Part shown: one piece after another, positions 35,391 through 43,990 of the stretch
How positions within the stretch are numbered: the first letter of the stretch is position 1
Layout of the letters: each line of letters begins with the position of its first letter
Assembly (NCBI RefSeq): GCF_029433335.1
Contig: NZ_JAQTHX010000003.1
Coordinates: forward strand, 124,001-188,000
Source: Bifidobacterium sp. ESL0745
Lineage (GTDB): Bacteria > Actinomycetota > Actinomycetes > Actinomycetales > Bifidobacteriaceae
Direction: 5' to 3'
Length of the DNA: 64,000 nucleotides
Notes under the pieces: generated by a model
Seen by the model: only the letters and a program-made list of their open reading frames with translations
Told to the model about the DNA's origin: nothing
Databases searched by the model: none
Translations under genes and position numbers: made by a program

Positions 35391-36227
35391 TCACATCACC
35401 TCCGCGAACTTGCGGCTATTGCGCCTGAAGACATAAACACTCAGCACGAAGAGAACCACAGTCAGCACCACCGGGAACAGGCGGATGCCCCAGTTGGTGT
35501 ACTGGTTCCAGATCGTGGGCTGGGTCATCGGTGCGATGAGATTGTGCCGGATGTCCTGAATGCACTGGGCGATCGGGTTCAACAGCTCCATACGGGCCAG
35601 TTTCGCCAGAATGCCGCCGCGATCGGTGACATATTTCAACGGATACACAATAGGCATCGCATAGAAGATGACCTGCTGCAGCACTTCCCAGATATGGCCG
35701 ATATCGCGGAAATAAACATACATGGTCGCCATCAGCAACGTGATGGCAAGCGTGACGATATACAACTCGATAATGTTTATCGGCACCAGCACCACACGCC
35801 AAGTGAACTGCACCCGCGTGAACAACGCAAAGACCAACACCACGACCAAATTGATGACATAGCTGATCATGGCGCCCATAGTGGCCGAAACCACGACAAT
35901 ATAGTTGGGGAAATGGATCTTACGAAGCAAATCACCGCGATCCACTACGGAGCGCAACCCAACCGTGGTCGATTCGGTGACGAACTGCCAAGAGCTGATG
36001 CCGAGGAGTAGCACGACGGGATAGGTCGGCGTGCCGTCGGACATACGCAGGAATTTGCCGAACACGACGTACATGACGCAGAACAACATCAATGGCTTGA
36101 GGACAGACCAGGCTACGCCAAGGAACGAGCCTTGGTAGCGTAGCTTGAAATCTGTCTTTACCAACCCACGTAATACGGTTAATGCGTAACCATAGCGAGA
36201 TTTGAGTTTTGCCGCCAATTGATTCAC
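35391..36227 (-). CDS. Polysaccharide ABC exporter, permease subunit (Wzm-like)
   Basis: Integral membrane protein of 278 residues of the ABC-2 type with six predicted spans and the amphipathic N-terminal segment (LVKTDFKLRYQGSFLGVAWSVLKP) typical of Wzm/TagG exporters. It pairs with the Wzt-like ATPase just downstream. Its ATG at 36227 lies downstream of a 423-base gap, so the two exporter genes probably form their own transcript. The gene pair resembles the mycobacterial galactan exporter in family and context. Confidence 0.9.
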   Translation of the reverse strand: MNQLAAKLKSRYGYALTVLRGLVKTDFKLRYQGSFLGVAWSVLKPLMLFCVMYVVFGKFLRMSDGTPTYPVVLLLGISSWQFVTESTTVGLRSVVDRGDLLRKIHFPNYIVVVSATMGAMISYVINLVVVLVFALFTRVQFTWRVVLVPINIIELYIVTLAITLLMATMYVYFRDIGHIWEVLQQVIFYAMPIVYPLKYVTDRGGILAKLARMELLNPIAQCIQDIRHNLIAPMTQPTIWNQYTNWGIRLFPVVLTVVLFVLSVYVFRRNSRKFAEVM

Positions 36228-36650
36228 AAAAGGTCATTTTATCAGTGTCCCATAACTTCAATTGCGATTCGAGCAATCTGCAAAATAGAAGCACATAATA
36301 CGTAAGGCGTAAATGCCGTAATGTACAACGCAAAAGCGTTGATGTTGCAGGCATTTGGGCTATTGTCTGCTTGCTTTTGGATCCAAAAATTATCGATTTT
36401 AATAAATAACATCAGAACGCACAGCCTACTTTTCAATCGCTGCGCAGAAAACAATATGCAATACAGACAGACCTGCGCCCTTGCAGACTTAAACCCTTGC
36501 GCCCGTGCACCTTTGCCTGGAATAATGGCGAGATTATCAATTTGGCCGGGAACATCTGCAATCAATCAGACAGCAGACGCTCCCGGCCAACAAGACAGCG
36601 AACAATATCCTCAGGGGTCAATCCCTTTCAAGGGCTATCCCCTTAACGGA
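36228..36650. other. Intergenic region, 423 bases
   Basis: Between the Wzm-like gene and the third glycosyltransferase gene, both minus strand. AT-rich. It holds a nested hairpin just after the glycosyltransferase stop (36613-36643) and a 10-base GC-rich inverted repeat (36542-36551 with 36581-36590, TTGGCCGGGA). No gene is supported. Confidence 0.5.
36613..36643 (-). terminator. Candidate terminator of the third glycosyltransferase gene
   Basis: AGGGG (36613-36617) pairs with CCCCT (36639-36643) around an inner CCCTT/AAGGG pair, 8 bases past the stop codon on the reverse strand. The T-rich tail is weak. Confidence 0.4.
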
Positions 36651-38528
36651 TTAATCCATCTTGAGGTAATGCCTCCAGTACTTTTCGCTGGTCAAGGTCG
36701 GACGCACCGAGGCGTATTCGCTACGAATCCGCTGGATGTTGGCCTTGTAATAGCGCAGGTCATTGTGATAGCGCTTCTCGATTTCGGCATAGCGTTGCGG
36801 ATCCTTGGTACGGATGGCGCCCTTGCGGTTGTACCAATCCATGATGATGAGCTTGTGCTTGCCGCGAATCACGCCGGCGGGGTACGCCCAACCCAAAAGC
36901 GGAATGACGGCATAACCCTTGCCGGAGCTCTTGATGATACGCTGGCCGTTGTCGGTGATCAGGTCTTCCAACCGCTGCGGAAGGGTACGGGCCTTGTCGC
37001 CGTCGATGAGCTGGCGGTCCACCTTCTTGATGCTGAATCCACGCAATTCGGGGTCGGCATCGGCCTGACGCTGCAACGTATCGAAATCGACAAGCTTTTC
37101 TTTGTTCTTGTTGGCAGCCATAAAAGTCTTCTCGGCGAATCCGGGCTGGCTGAAACGCTTCGGGCCACGCAGGAAGTCCTCGAAAGCGTCAAGGCAGAGC
37201 TCGGCGTTCTCATAGCCGAACTTCTTGAGTTCCAAACGGATATTGTTTTTCAGCTCGTACATGAAGTCGGACTTCGGGGCCATGCCGCAGACGGCCTGGG
37301 CGACCATGGTATTGCGCGTGGTCTGGTAACGCTCGACGGCCGCGTTGTACCGCTCGTGGAAGGACATGTGCCAGACACAAAGGCCATTCATGGTAATGAA
37401 CTTCGTCTTGCAACGAATGCCATACTCGGCATCATCGCAGCGCACGAACACCGGCAGCGGCAAGCCGTTCTTCTTGATCACGGAAATCGGGATGCAGCAA
37501 TACCACCATGCCGCATACATGTTATTTTTCATTTGCTTGGTCGGCTCGAAGGTCTCGTTGTAGACAAGGTCTTCGAACTTGGTCATGCGCAGCGGCGGCT
37601 TGCAGGGAGCAAAGGTGCCTTCCTTGGTCATGTGGCCGATGTCTTCCCACTGATCCTCGCCGATCTCGTAGTTGAGCATCGCACCGCTGATCATCGCCTC
37701 GGAATACGCGGGCTTCAGGATACGCAGCAGATTGTAGGTGCGCTTGATGGACTCTGGAGAAACCGCCACATCGTCATCCATAAGCAGGACGTTCGTGGCC
37801 TGTGGCTTCTGATCCATCGCCGCCAGCATGCCGCGCGTAAAGCCGCCGGCACCGCCGACATTGTCGTTGGGAATGATGGTGACCTTGTTGCCGTTCAGCG
37901 CATTGACACCGAGCGTACGGCCGTTGTCCATCACATACATGTGGAAATGGTCGGCAATCTCATCGCCGGAATGGACAATCTGATCCTTGATCAGCTTGAC
38001 GTTGCCGATGATATAACTTTCCTTCTTGAACGTCGTGGTCGCAATCGCAAGCTCGACGTCGCGCAGCTGGCTTTCATCCTTATAATCGATGGAATAATAG
38101 CTGTTGCGGATATCGACACGGCCGTCGGTCTCAATCGTGAAGCCGACAATGATCATGTCATTATTGACGGTCAAAGGCATGTCGATGCTCTGCCATTCAT
38201 CGGAAGCATCAAGGGAATGTTCCGTGCCCTCGACCGGAATCGAATGCGCGGCAAAGGCGTCACCCATTGTCTGCTGCACCCGGCAAGCCGCACCGCGCAG
38301 CTCAAGATGCAAGGAAAAACCGGTCGCAACCGTATAACGCTTCAGTTTCATCAATGAAAGCGAATTGAAATACGTCGTGAAATCAAACGAACCCGCAGCG
38401 CTTAACGCCCATGCATCGGCCTGTTCATCAAAAACAAAAGGCTGGTCCGCGCGGCAATACATGCCGGGATAGGCAACGGATCTCGGATTCGTCTCAAGCA
38501 ATACATTCGCGAATTTGAAACTTGGCAT
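36651..38528 (-). CDS. GlfT2-like glycosyltransferase (third, divergent copy)
   Basis: Glycosyltransferase of 625 residues with the GlfT2 architecture: N-terminal beta-sandwich with FDFTTYFNSLSLMKLKRY, GT-A domain with LAIATTTFKKESY, NVGGAGGFTRG, the metal site LLMDDDV, FVRCDDAEYGIRCKTK, and WHMSFHERY, then a long helical C-terminus. It differs from the two copies at 29.6-33.8 kb in the region after the catalytic motif (HERY instead of HDKD) and is shorter. It could be the initiating (GlfT1-like) or a differently specific transferase. The start at 38528 has no strong ribosome site. A homologous-looking acceptor motif and context support galactofuranose transfer, but the donor sugar is inferred. 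Confidence 0.85.
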   Translation of the reverse strand: MPSFKFANVLLETNPRSVAYPGMYCRADQPFVFDEQADAWALSAAGSFDFTTYFNSLSLMKLKRYTVATGFSLHLELRGAACRVQQTMGDAFAAHSIPVEGTEHSLDASDEWQSIDMPLTVNNDMIIVGFTIETDGRVDIRNSYYSIDYKDESQLRDVELAIATTTFKKESYIIGNVKLIKDQIVHSGDEIADHFHMYVMDNGRTLGVNALNGNKVTIIPNDNVGGAGGFTRGMLAAMDQKPQATNVLLMDDDVAVSPESIKRTYNLLRILKPAYSEAMISGAMLNYEIGEDQWEDIGHMTKEGTFAPCKPPLRMTKFEDLVYNETFEPTKQMKNNMYAAWWYCCIPISVIKKNGLPLPVFVRCDDAEYGIRCKTKFITMNGLCVWHMSFHERYNAAVERYQTTRNTMVAQAVCGMAPKSDFMYELKNNIRLELKKFGYENAELCLDAFEDFLRGPKRFSQPGFAEKTFMAANKNKEKLVDFDTLQRQADADPELRGFSIKKVDRQLIDGDKARTLPQRLEDLITDNGQRIIKSSGKGYAVIPLLGWAYPAGVIRGKHKLIIMDWYNRKGAIRTKDPQRYAEIEKRYHNDLRYYKANIQRIRSEYASVRPTLTSEKYWRHYLKMD

Positions 38529-38822
38529 TCTTTGGCACCTCGATTTTTCAATTTATTCCTGCATTTATCTTAGTCTTAAACCGCACAAACTCCTTGCGAG
38601 CTTGCGATATCTCCACTACTCAAACAATAACAAGAAGTATATTTCCCTCTCACCACGCTTGGCAAAGAAACAACGATCAATCTCGCAGAAACCGCAGCAA
38701 ATTCCGTTATGAAATTAACCGACAGAGACTATCACAGGGGTTCTTCCCTACAATGTACAAAAAATTTCATTCCCTATCCATATACTAATCCTTGTAAATA
38801 CGAGTATAGACAAGGATAATTG

Positions 38823-39896
38823 ATGGCTGCACGAATCAAATATTTCGATATCGCAAAAGGAATCGCAATAATATGCGTTCCCCTTGGCCACAGTATCCTC
38901 ATTGTCAATGATTCTCACCCTGTCGGCATGGGATCGATGTTGCTTTATGGCATCATCTTCACCTTCCATATGCCGCTTTTCTTCGTTCTTTCCGGCTATT
39001 TTATGCATCCAAAACATGAATTCAGATGGCGCAGGGAATCCCAGGAGATGCTCGCAACGTATGCGATAACTGCGACAGCGGTTGTATTAATGAATACTTG
39101 CATCGCTTTCGCACGCCGAACGGGAACCAAGGCCGCGTTTGCCAACTGGGCGGCAGCAGCGTTTTACGGAGCCGGGGATTTTTCCCCGAACTATCTGTGG
39201 CCTGTGCCCATGCGCATCGGGGCAATCTGGTTTCTGCTCGCACTGTTCTGGGGTCACCTATTCATGACTTGGGCTGCAAAACACAAATACACGCCAGTCT
39301 GGGTTGCAGCGATTTGCCTCATCGGATATTTCAGCGGCAAAGTCTTCTGGTTCCCGCTGAGCATTCAGTCCGGTATGACCGCCACTGGATTTATATACCT
39401 CGGCTATCTCGCAAAACAATATAATCTGCTCGATTTCCTAAAACGGCATCTTTACTATTGGGCTATCCCCGCCATTATCTGGGTGTTGTTCGCCTGGAAA
39501 TTCACCGGATTCAGCATCGCTATGAACAGTTATGGGAAATATCCGGTCTTGGATCTGATCGGTTCCTTGGCCGCAACACTATGCGTTGTGGGAATCTCTA
39601 TGATCATTGATCGATGGATACCAAGTGTTGGCAAGCTGCTGGCACTTGCCGGACAATATACGCTTCCCCTGCTCTGCACGCATCTTTTGGAGGATGATAC
39701 GACCCCCTGGCCGGATGCGGTATCGCTGGCCGTTTCCGCCGTCGGCTTGCAAGCGGCGCCGTATCTTATCTTCGTTCTCCGCTTTGCAGTCGACTGCCTG
39801 CTGGCTTGGCTGCTTTACTATATTCCAAAGATCAATGTCCTGTTTTTCCCGTCTTTGAAGAAACAGGAAATCAAACAAACAGGAACCACGAATTGA
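38823..39896 (+). CDS. Acyltransferase family 3 membrane protein
   Basis: Integral membrane protein of 357 residues with about ten spans of the acyltransferase-3 (OafA/WecH-like) family, starting KYFDIAKGIAIICVPLGHS, where the His in the first span is the likely catalytic residue, followed by FHMPLFFVLSGYF. Such enzymes add acetyl or other acyl groups to cell-surface sugars. The ATG at 38823 has AAGGA upstream with normal spacing. Its 3' end overlaps the convergent membrane-protein gene by 26 bases. It probably decorates the glycan made by this locus. Base composition is lower in G+C than that of the flanking glycosyltransferases. Confidence 0.85.
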   Translation: MAARIKYFDIAKGIAIICVPLGHSILIVNDSHPVGMGSMLLYGIIFTFHMPLFFVLSGYFMHPKHEFRWRRESQEMLATYAITATAVVLMNTCIAFARRTGTKAAFANWAAAAFYGAGDFSPNYLWPVPMRIGAIWFLLALFWGHLFMTWAAKHKYTPVWVAAICLIGYFSGKVFWFPLSIQSGMTATGFIYLGYLAKQYNLLDFLKRHLYYWAIPAIIWVLFAWKFTGFSIAMNSYGKYPVLDLIGSLAATLCVVGISMIIDRWIPSVGKLLALAGQYTLPLLCTHLLEDDTTPWPDAVSLAVSAVGLQAAPYLIFVLRFAVDCLLAWLLYYIPKINVLFFPSLKKQEIKQTGTTN

Positions 39897-42090
39897 CGTC
39901 CCACCACAATTTGGCAATCGACTCAGCGGGGGTGCTGAAGAACATACCAAAGAACTGGTTGAAGCATGCCACAACCAGGCCGACCATCACTATGATGACC
40001 ATAAGACGTGCCTGCCCAGATAGCGGAGGATTCCTCTGGATTTGCCCATACTCAGGAATAAGAAAATCATTTGCCGGCCATTGCCTACCATGATCGACTG
40101 CGAAAAGCAGCAAGACGAACGCGATCATAAGCAGCCAACCGAAATCAAGCATATAGCGCATATCGAAACCGGCGATATGCGAATCGAATATGGCCAAAAT
40201 AACTGACAGTACCAGGGCCAGTACGCTCAATCCGAAAACCCTGAGCCTTTTCATCGTTGTCTTCCATACCGGCAAAAGCAGCAGTGCCAGAGCAAACGGA
40301 GCTATGAACAACAGCAAGCTGCCGTGGCTGGCATGCAAAGGGAACCAAGGAGAGACGACTTGCGGCGCATCTTCGAAGAACGGGAATTCATTGGAAACAG
40401 AGGGAGGCTGCAGAAAATAGGTGAAAAGGAACGGCAAGACCTGTGTCCACGCCTGCTTGTTATTCGGAAGGTCAAAAACGGTCAAATTATAGTTTGAACC
40501 GAAATCAAGCAGAGATCCAAAACGCACTTTGTTGTAAAGCAGAGCAGGAATGAACGCAACGATGAATGGCAGCAAGGCCGACAGCCATGTACCGATTTCT
40601 TTCAACAACCCCTGACGACTTTCAAGACCTTGCCTCCAAAGTCCCCTAATCTGCTCAGCAAACAGCGGAAGCGCCAGCAAACTGGCGAAAATGAACTGAG
40701 GCCTAGAAGCGAAAGTCAATCCCATCAGCAGCGACCCTGCCGCCAACCACGCCTTATTGAGCCCGCGAAGTTTCGACTCCACCCAACAAGAAAGCGCCAA
40801 AACCGCAAACAACATCGCACAGACCTGCGGTATCTGATAGAACTGCATGAGATTTTGCACATTGAGCACAGTTGTCCCCAAGAACATACAAGAAGAAGCC
40901 AATAGAACGGTTCCAAGGCTCACCTTACGACGTTTGTTGGAGCACAGACGAGCAAGCTGTACCACAAAAACCATCAAGGCTATGGTAGCCAACATCGCAA
41001 AAATCTCTACCGCGACGGGAGTCGACAAATCTCTTCCGGTCAACAACTTATAGGGCACGAATAGGACAACCGCCGGCAGCACACCGAAATACACATAATA
41101 CTTACTGTCTTTGAATGCCGTATCAAAAAATACCGGAGCCGGATCGTTTGAGCTCATGGCGACCCGATACCGACCGAAGGCATCATAGGGATTCTGCATT
41201 GTCGCCAAATCATTGTTGAGCGGGACATTCAAAGCAACATGGCCATGAATCAACGCATCCGCCAATTCATCATACTGATCGAAATTGGCGTAAGTGCCGT
41301 TGTCCATTTTCATGAAACCTGAAGATTGGACGCCGACGCTGCAGGTCGCGGCCAAACATACCAATTGCACCGCCAGCAGTACAAGCAACGAGGAAACACA
41401 CACACCACTGGTCAAGCTGAATTTACGCCGATAAACCGACGAGCCTGGTCTGAAAACAATAACCAGACAGGCAAACAGCACCTCCAACAAAAGGCGAATC
41501 GGCGATATATGAAACGCCATTTTCGGATTGATGGTAAATGAATTTGCGGGAAGCGTACTGTTACGTTGCGCCAAATACTTTATCTTTACACTGTCGGCCT
41601 TGCTGCCAACATGGAAATATCTCGATTCCTCAAATTGAGGCGAATAGCGCTTTGTATCGGTGGCCTCGTAAAACCCGCCATCAGTGGTTTTACGCGTGTA
41701 CATTTTCCACTCGATACCCGCAGTTTTGCTGTTTTCCTCAGAGGCGGCATGCAATTTCATGTCGTCTGGGGAATACCGCATAACATACTCATGATTGACA
41801 TGATTGAAATAAAGATAGTCGATATGAGCGTCACTCGAGGAAGAGACTTCAACCCATGCTTCGTCGGGATCCGTGACCTGAAGCCTGCCATTGTCAAGTC
41901 GCTTAAGACCCGGCCCAACGACGACATCGGACACCTGCTGAGGTGTGGCATTCCTTGTTCGCCAGTAAGGCATATTGAATACAAATAATTCGGCGACAAT
42001 CATTACCACAATCATGCCAATGGCCACGGCATACTTACGACATAACCGTTTCAACTTATGTATTCCGTCATGAGAATCCATAGAAATCAT
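39871..42090 (-). CDS. Large polytopic membrane protein, probable GT-C-type glycosyltransferase
   Basis: Protein of 739 residues. One N-terminal span (about 18-40) precedes an extracytoplasmic domain (about 45-190), followed by some twelve to thirteen further spans. It has no named motif that I can identify with certainty, but the size, topology and locus resemble polyprenyl-phosphate-sugar-dependent GT-C transferases. Short acidic loops after spans (for example FDQYDELADAL and NDPAPVFFDT) could hold catalytic residues. The ATG at 42090 has GAGG about 11 bases upstream. A role in adding side-chain sugars to the exported glycan is an inference. Confidence 0.75.
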   Translation of the reverse strand: MISMDSHDGIHKLKRLCRKYAVAIGMIVVMIVAELFVFNMPYWRTRNATPQQVSDVVVGPGLKRLDNGRLQVTDPDEAWVEVSSSSDAHIDYLYFNHVNHEYVMRYSPDDMKLHAASEENSKTAGIEWKMYTRKTTDGGFYEATDTKRYSPQFEESRYFHVGSKADSVKIKYLAQRNSTLPANSFTINPKMAFHISPIRLLLEVLFACLVIVFRPGSSVYRRKFSLTSGVCVSSLLVLLAVQLVCLAATCSVGVQSSGFMKMDNGTYANFDQYDELADALIHGHVALNVPLNNDLATMQNPYDAFGRYRVAMSSNDPAPVFFDTAFKDSKYYVYFGVLPAVVLFVPYKLLTGRDLSTPVAVEIFAMLATIALMVFVVQLARLCSNKRRKVSLGTVLLASSCMFLGTTVLNVQNLMQFYQIPQVCAMLFAVLALSCWVESKLRGLNKAWLAAGSLLMGLTFASRPQFIFASLLALPLFAEQIRGLWRQGLESRQGLLKEIGTWLSALLPFIVAFIPALLYNKVRFGSLLDFGSNYNLTVFDLPNNKQAWTQVLPFLFTYFLQPPSVSNEFPFFEDAPQVVSPWFPLHASHGSLLLFIAPFALALLLLPVWKTTMKRLRVFGLSVLALVLSVILAIFDSHIAGFDMRYMLDFGWLLMIAFVLLLFAVDHGRQWPANDFLIPEYGQIQRNPPLSGQARLMVIIVMVGLVVACFNQFFGMFFSTPAESIAKLWWDVNSWFLFV

Positions 42091-42169
42091 GTGTATTAAA
42101 ACCTCATCACTGCCACATCGTAGCTTGAACCAGCAAAAAGACAGTCCTCATACTTTTAAGAAAGTTTTC

Positions 42170-42214
42170 GTACTTGCACGTCGATACCCTTGCACGAAAG
42201 GTGTTTGCAAGTAC
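42170..42214. promoter_or_regulatory. Inverted repeat GTACTTGCA / TGCAAGTAC
   Basis: Perfect 9-base arms at 42170-42178 and 42206-42214 with a 27-base spacer, in the 172-base gap upstream of the large membrane-protein gene. May be an operator or a stem of a leader RNA. Confidence 0.35.
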
Positions 42215-42216
42215 TA

Positions 42217-42255
42217 GAGATGGGGAATAACCAAACCATGGTCATTCCCCATCTC
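42217..42255 (-). terminator. Hairpin after the flavoprotein gene
   Basis: Perfect 12-base stem (GAGATGGGGAAT at 42217-42228 with its complement at 42244-42255), 15-base loop, 7 bases past the flavoprotein stop. No long T tail, but the strength and place fit a terminator. Confidence 0.65.
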
Positions 42256-42262
42256 AACGCCG

Positions 42263-43909
42263 TTATTTCTCTTCGTGGTACGACTTCTCGGTATTGACCG
42301 ACCAGACATTCTTTTTGTCTTCACGTCCGGATTTGATATTCGACACCGCCTCCATGGCAGTAGCCATGGAATGATCCTGATTATTGTAGCGGTGCTGGCC
42401 GTTGCGGCCGACGCAATACAAATTACCGAACGAATCAAGATAATCGATCAACTCCGGCATTTGCGTATAGGTATCGAAGTAGGCCGGGTAGGCCTTCTTG
42501 ACATGCTCGCGGTGGGAATCAAGCACTTCATCCGGACCATTGATTACGCGCATACGAGTCAATTCCTTGATGGCAAGATCGGTGGCTTCCTCATCGGTCA
42601 TGTTCCAGAAATCGTCGCCTTCCTCGCAGAAGTACTCGAGGCCGATCCACACGGTGTCGTCGACGTCCTTGACCAGATACGGGCTCCAGTTGTTGAAGAT
42701 CTGGATACGGCCGACCTTGTAGCCCGGATCCTGCACATAGATCCAGCAGTCCGGCACAATCGGCGGATTGCCCAACGTCGGGGTGTCCGTGGTGTTCTTC
42801 AGGCGCAGGTGCTTGACCAGCAGGCCGACGGTGACAAAGTCGCGGTACGGCAAACCGTTGGCAACCTTGACCATTTCGGCAGGCACAGCAGCCGGCTTAG
42901 CAGCAACACCCTGCGCAGGGACATCATCATCCTTGGCGGCCTTGTTAATAGCATTAACCAGATCCTTGACCGGCATGGACGAGATGAACTGATCCGCGGC
43001 GAGCTCCACACGCTGGCCGTTGCCATCGATGTATACGACCGAAGCAATGCTGCCGTCATCCTTCTGGCGCAGCTCGACCACGTTAGCATCGGTCAAAACC
43101 TTGCCGCCATTGTCGACGACCTGGCTTTCGACGGTCTCCCAGAGCTGGCCCGGACCGAGCTTCGGGTACCAGAATTCCTCGATCAGCGAGGTCTCCACCT
43201 CACTTGAGTCACGCTTCTTCGGCATCAGTTTCTGGATGGCGTTCTTCAATACCGCTACCACGCTCAGGCCTTTGACGCGCTGCGCGCCCCAATCCGCGCT
43301 TATCTCACGCGGATGCCTGCCCCAAAGCTTCTCGGTGTAGCCTTCAAAAAACATCGAATAGAGCTGACGGCCGAAACGGTTGATATAGAAGTTCTCCAGA
43401 TTGTCCTCAGGAAGCTTGTGAATCATCGACCACAGATAGCTGAACCCGGCCTTCATTGTCAGTTTGAAGCCCAACGCCTTGAACAGGCTCGGAGACAGCG
43501 AAATCGGGTAATCAAGGAAATGCTGGTTCCAGAAAATACGCGAGACGCGGTGGCGCTTGAGCATGACCTTGTCGGTCTTCTCCGGATCCGGCCCGCCGGG
43601 CTCGAGGTCGTGATGGCGTCCGAGCCTCTTGTCGTCATAGGACGGCGCGCCCTGCAATGGAAGAATGTTCTTCCACCAGTCCATGATCCGGTCGTCCTTG
43701 GAGAAGAAGCGGTGGCCGCCGATGTCCATGCGGTTGCCGTTGTGCTTGACGGTGCGGCTGATACCGCCGAACTCGCGCGTCGCCTCCAGCACGGTCACGT
43801 CATACTTGTCGGCGCCACCGTCTTTCAACAGCTCCCAAGCAGCCGTCAACCCCGCAGGTCCGCCACCAATGATTGCCACTGACTTCTTCTCAGCCTTGCC
43901 ATCGCTCAC
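42263..43909 (-). CDS. FAD-dependent oxidoreductase, UDP-galactopyranose mutase/HemY-like
   Basis: Flavoprotein of 548 residues. The N-terminus has the dinucleotide fold [18 protein letters not shown] with a conserved Glu after the second strand, then [21 protein letters not shown], and a C-terminal FAD contact region [17 protein letters not shown]. This pattern is typical of amine-oxidase/protoporphyrinogen-oxidase-like flavoproteins found in exopolysaccharide loci, related to UDP-galactopyranose mutase. It has an Ala/Pro/Lys-rich insertion near residue 330. Its place next to GlfT2-like genes suggests that it makes the UDP-galactofuranose donor, but it is not a classic Glf sequence. The GTG at 43909 is supported by AGGAGGT. 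Confidence 0.85.
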   Translation of the reverse strand: MSDGKAEKKSVAIIGGGPAGLTAAWELLKDGGADKYDVTVLEATREFGGISRTVKHNGNRMDIGGHRFFSKDDRIMDWWKNILPLQGAPSYDDKRLGRHHDLEPGGPDPEKTDKVMLKRHRVSRIFWNQHFLDYPISLSPSLFKALGFKLTMKAGFSYLWSMIHKLPEDNLENFYINRFGRQLYSMFFEGYTEKLWGRHPREISADWGAQRVKGLSVVAVLKNAIQKLMPKKRDSSEVETSLIEEFWYPKLGPGQLWETVESQVVDNGGKVLTDANVVELRQKDDGSIASVVYIDGNGQRVELAADQFISSMPVKDLVNAINKAAKDDDVPAQGVAAKPAAVPAEMVKVANGLPYRDFVTVGLLVKHLRLKNTTDTPTLGNPPIVPDCWIYVQDPGYKVGRIQIFNNWSPYLVKDVDDTVWIGLEYFCEEGDDFWNMTDEEATDLAIKELTRMRVINGPDEVLDSHREHVKKAYPAYFDTYTQMPELIDYLDSFGNLYCVGRNGQHRYNNQDHSMATAMEAVSNIKSGREDKKNVWSVNTEKSYHEEK

Positions 43910-43990
43910 AGCGACCTCCTATTGCAAAATACGAATAACACACTTAGAACAATTTAACTTTACACACAGATGAGAATATACGGCCACTCA

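Noticed and set aside
34252-35436. 394-codon plus-strand frame opposite the Wzt-like gene
   Set aside because: Shadow of an ABC ATPase with intact Walker A, signature and Walker B motifs.
36321-38357. 678-codon open frame on the plus strand opposite the third GlfT2-like gene
   Set aside because: It is an exact antisense shadow of a well-supported glycosyltransferase; no ribosome site and a composition (His/Arg/Val-rich) typical of reverse-frame reading of G+C-rich genes.
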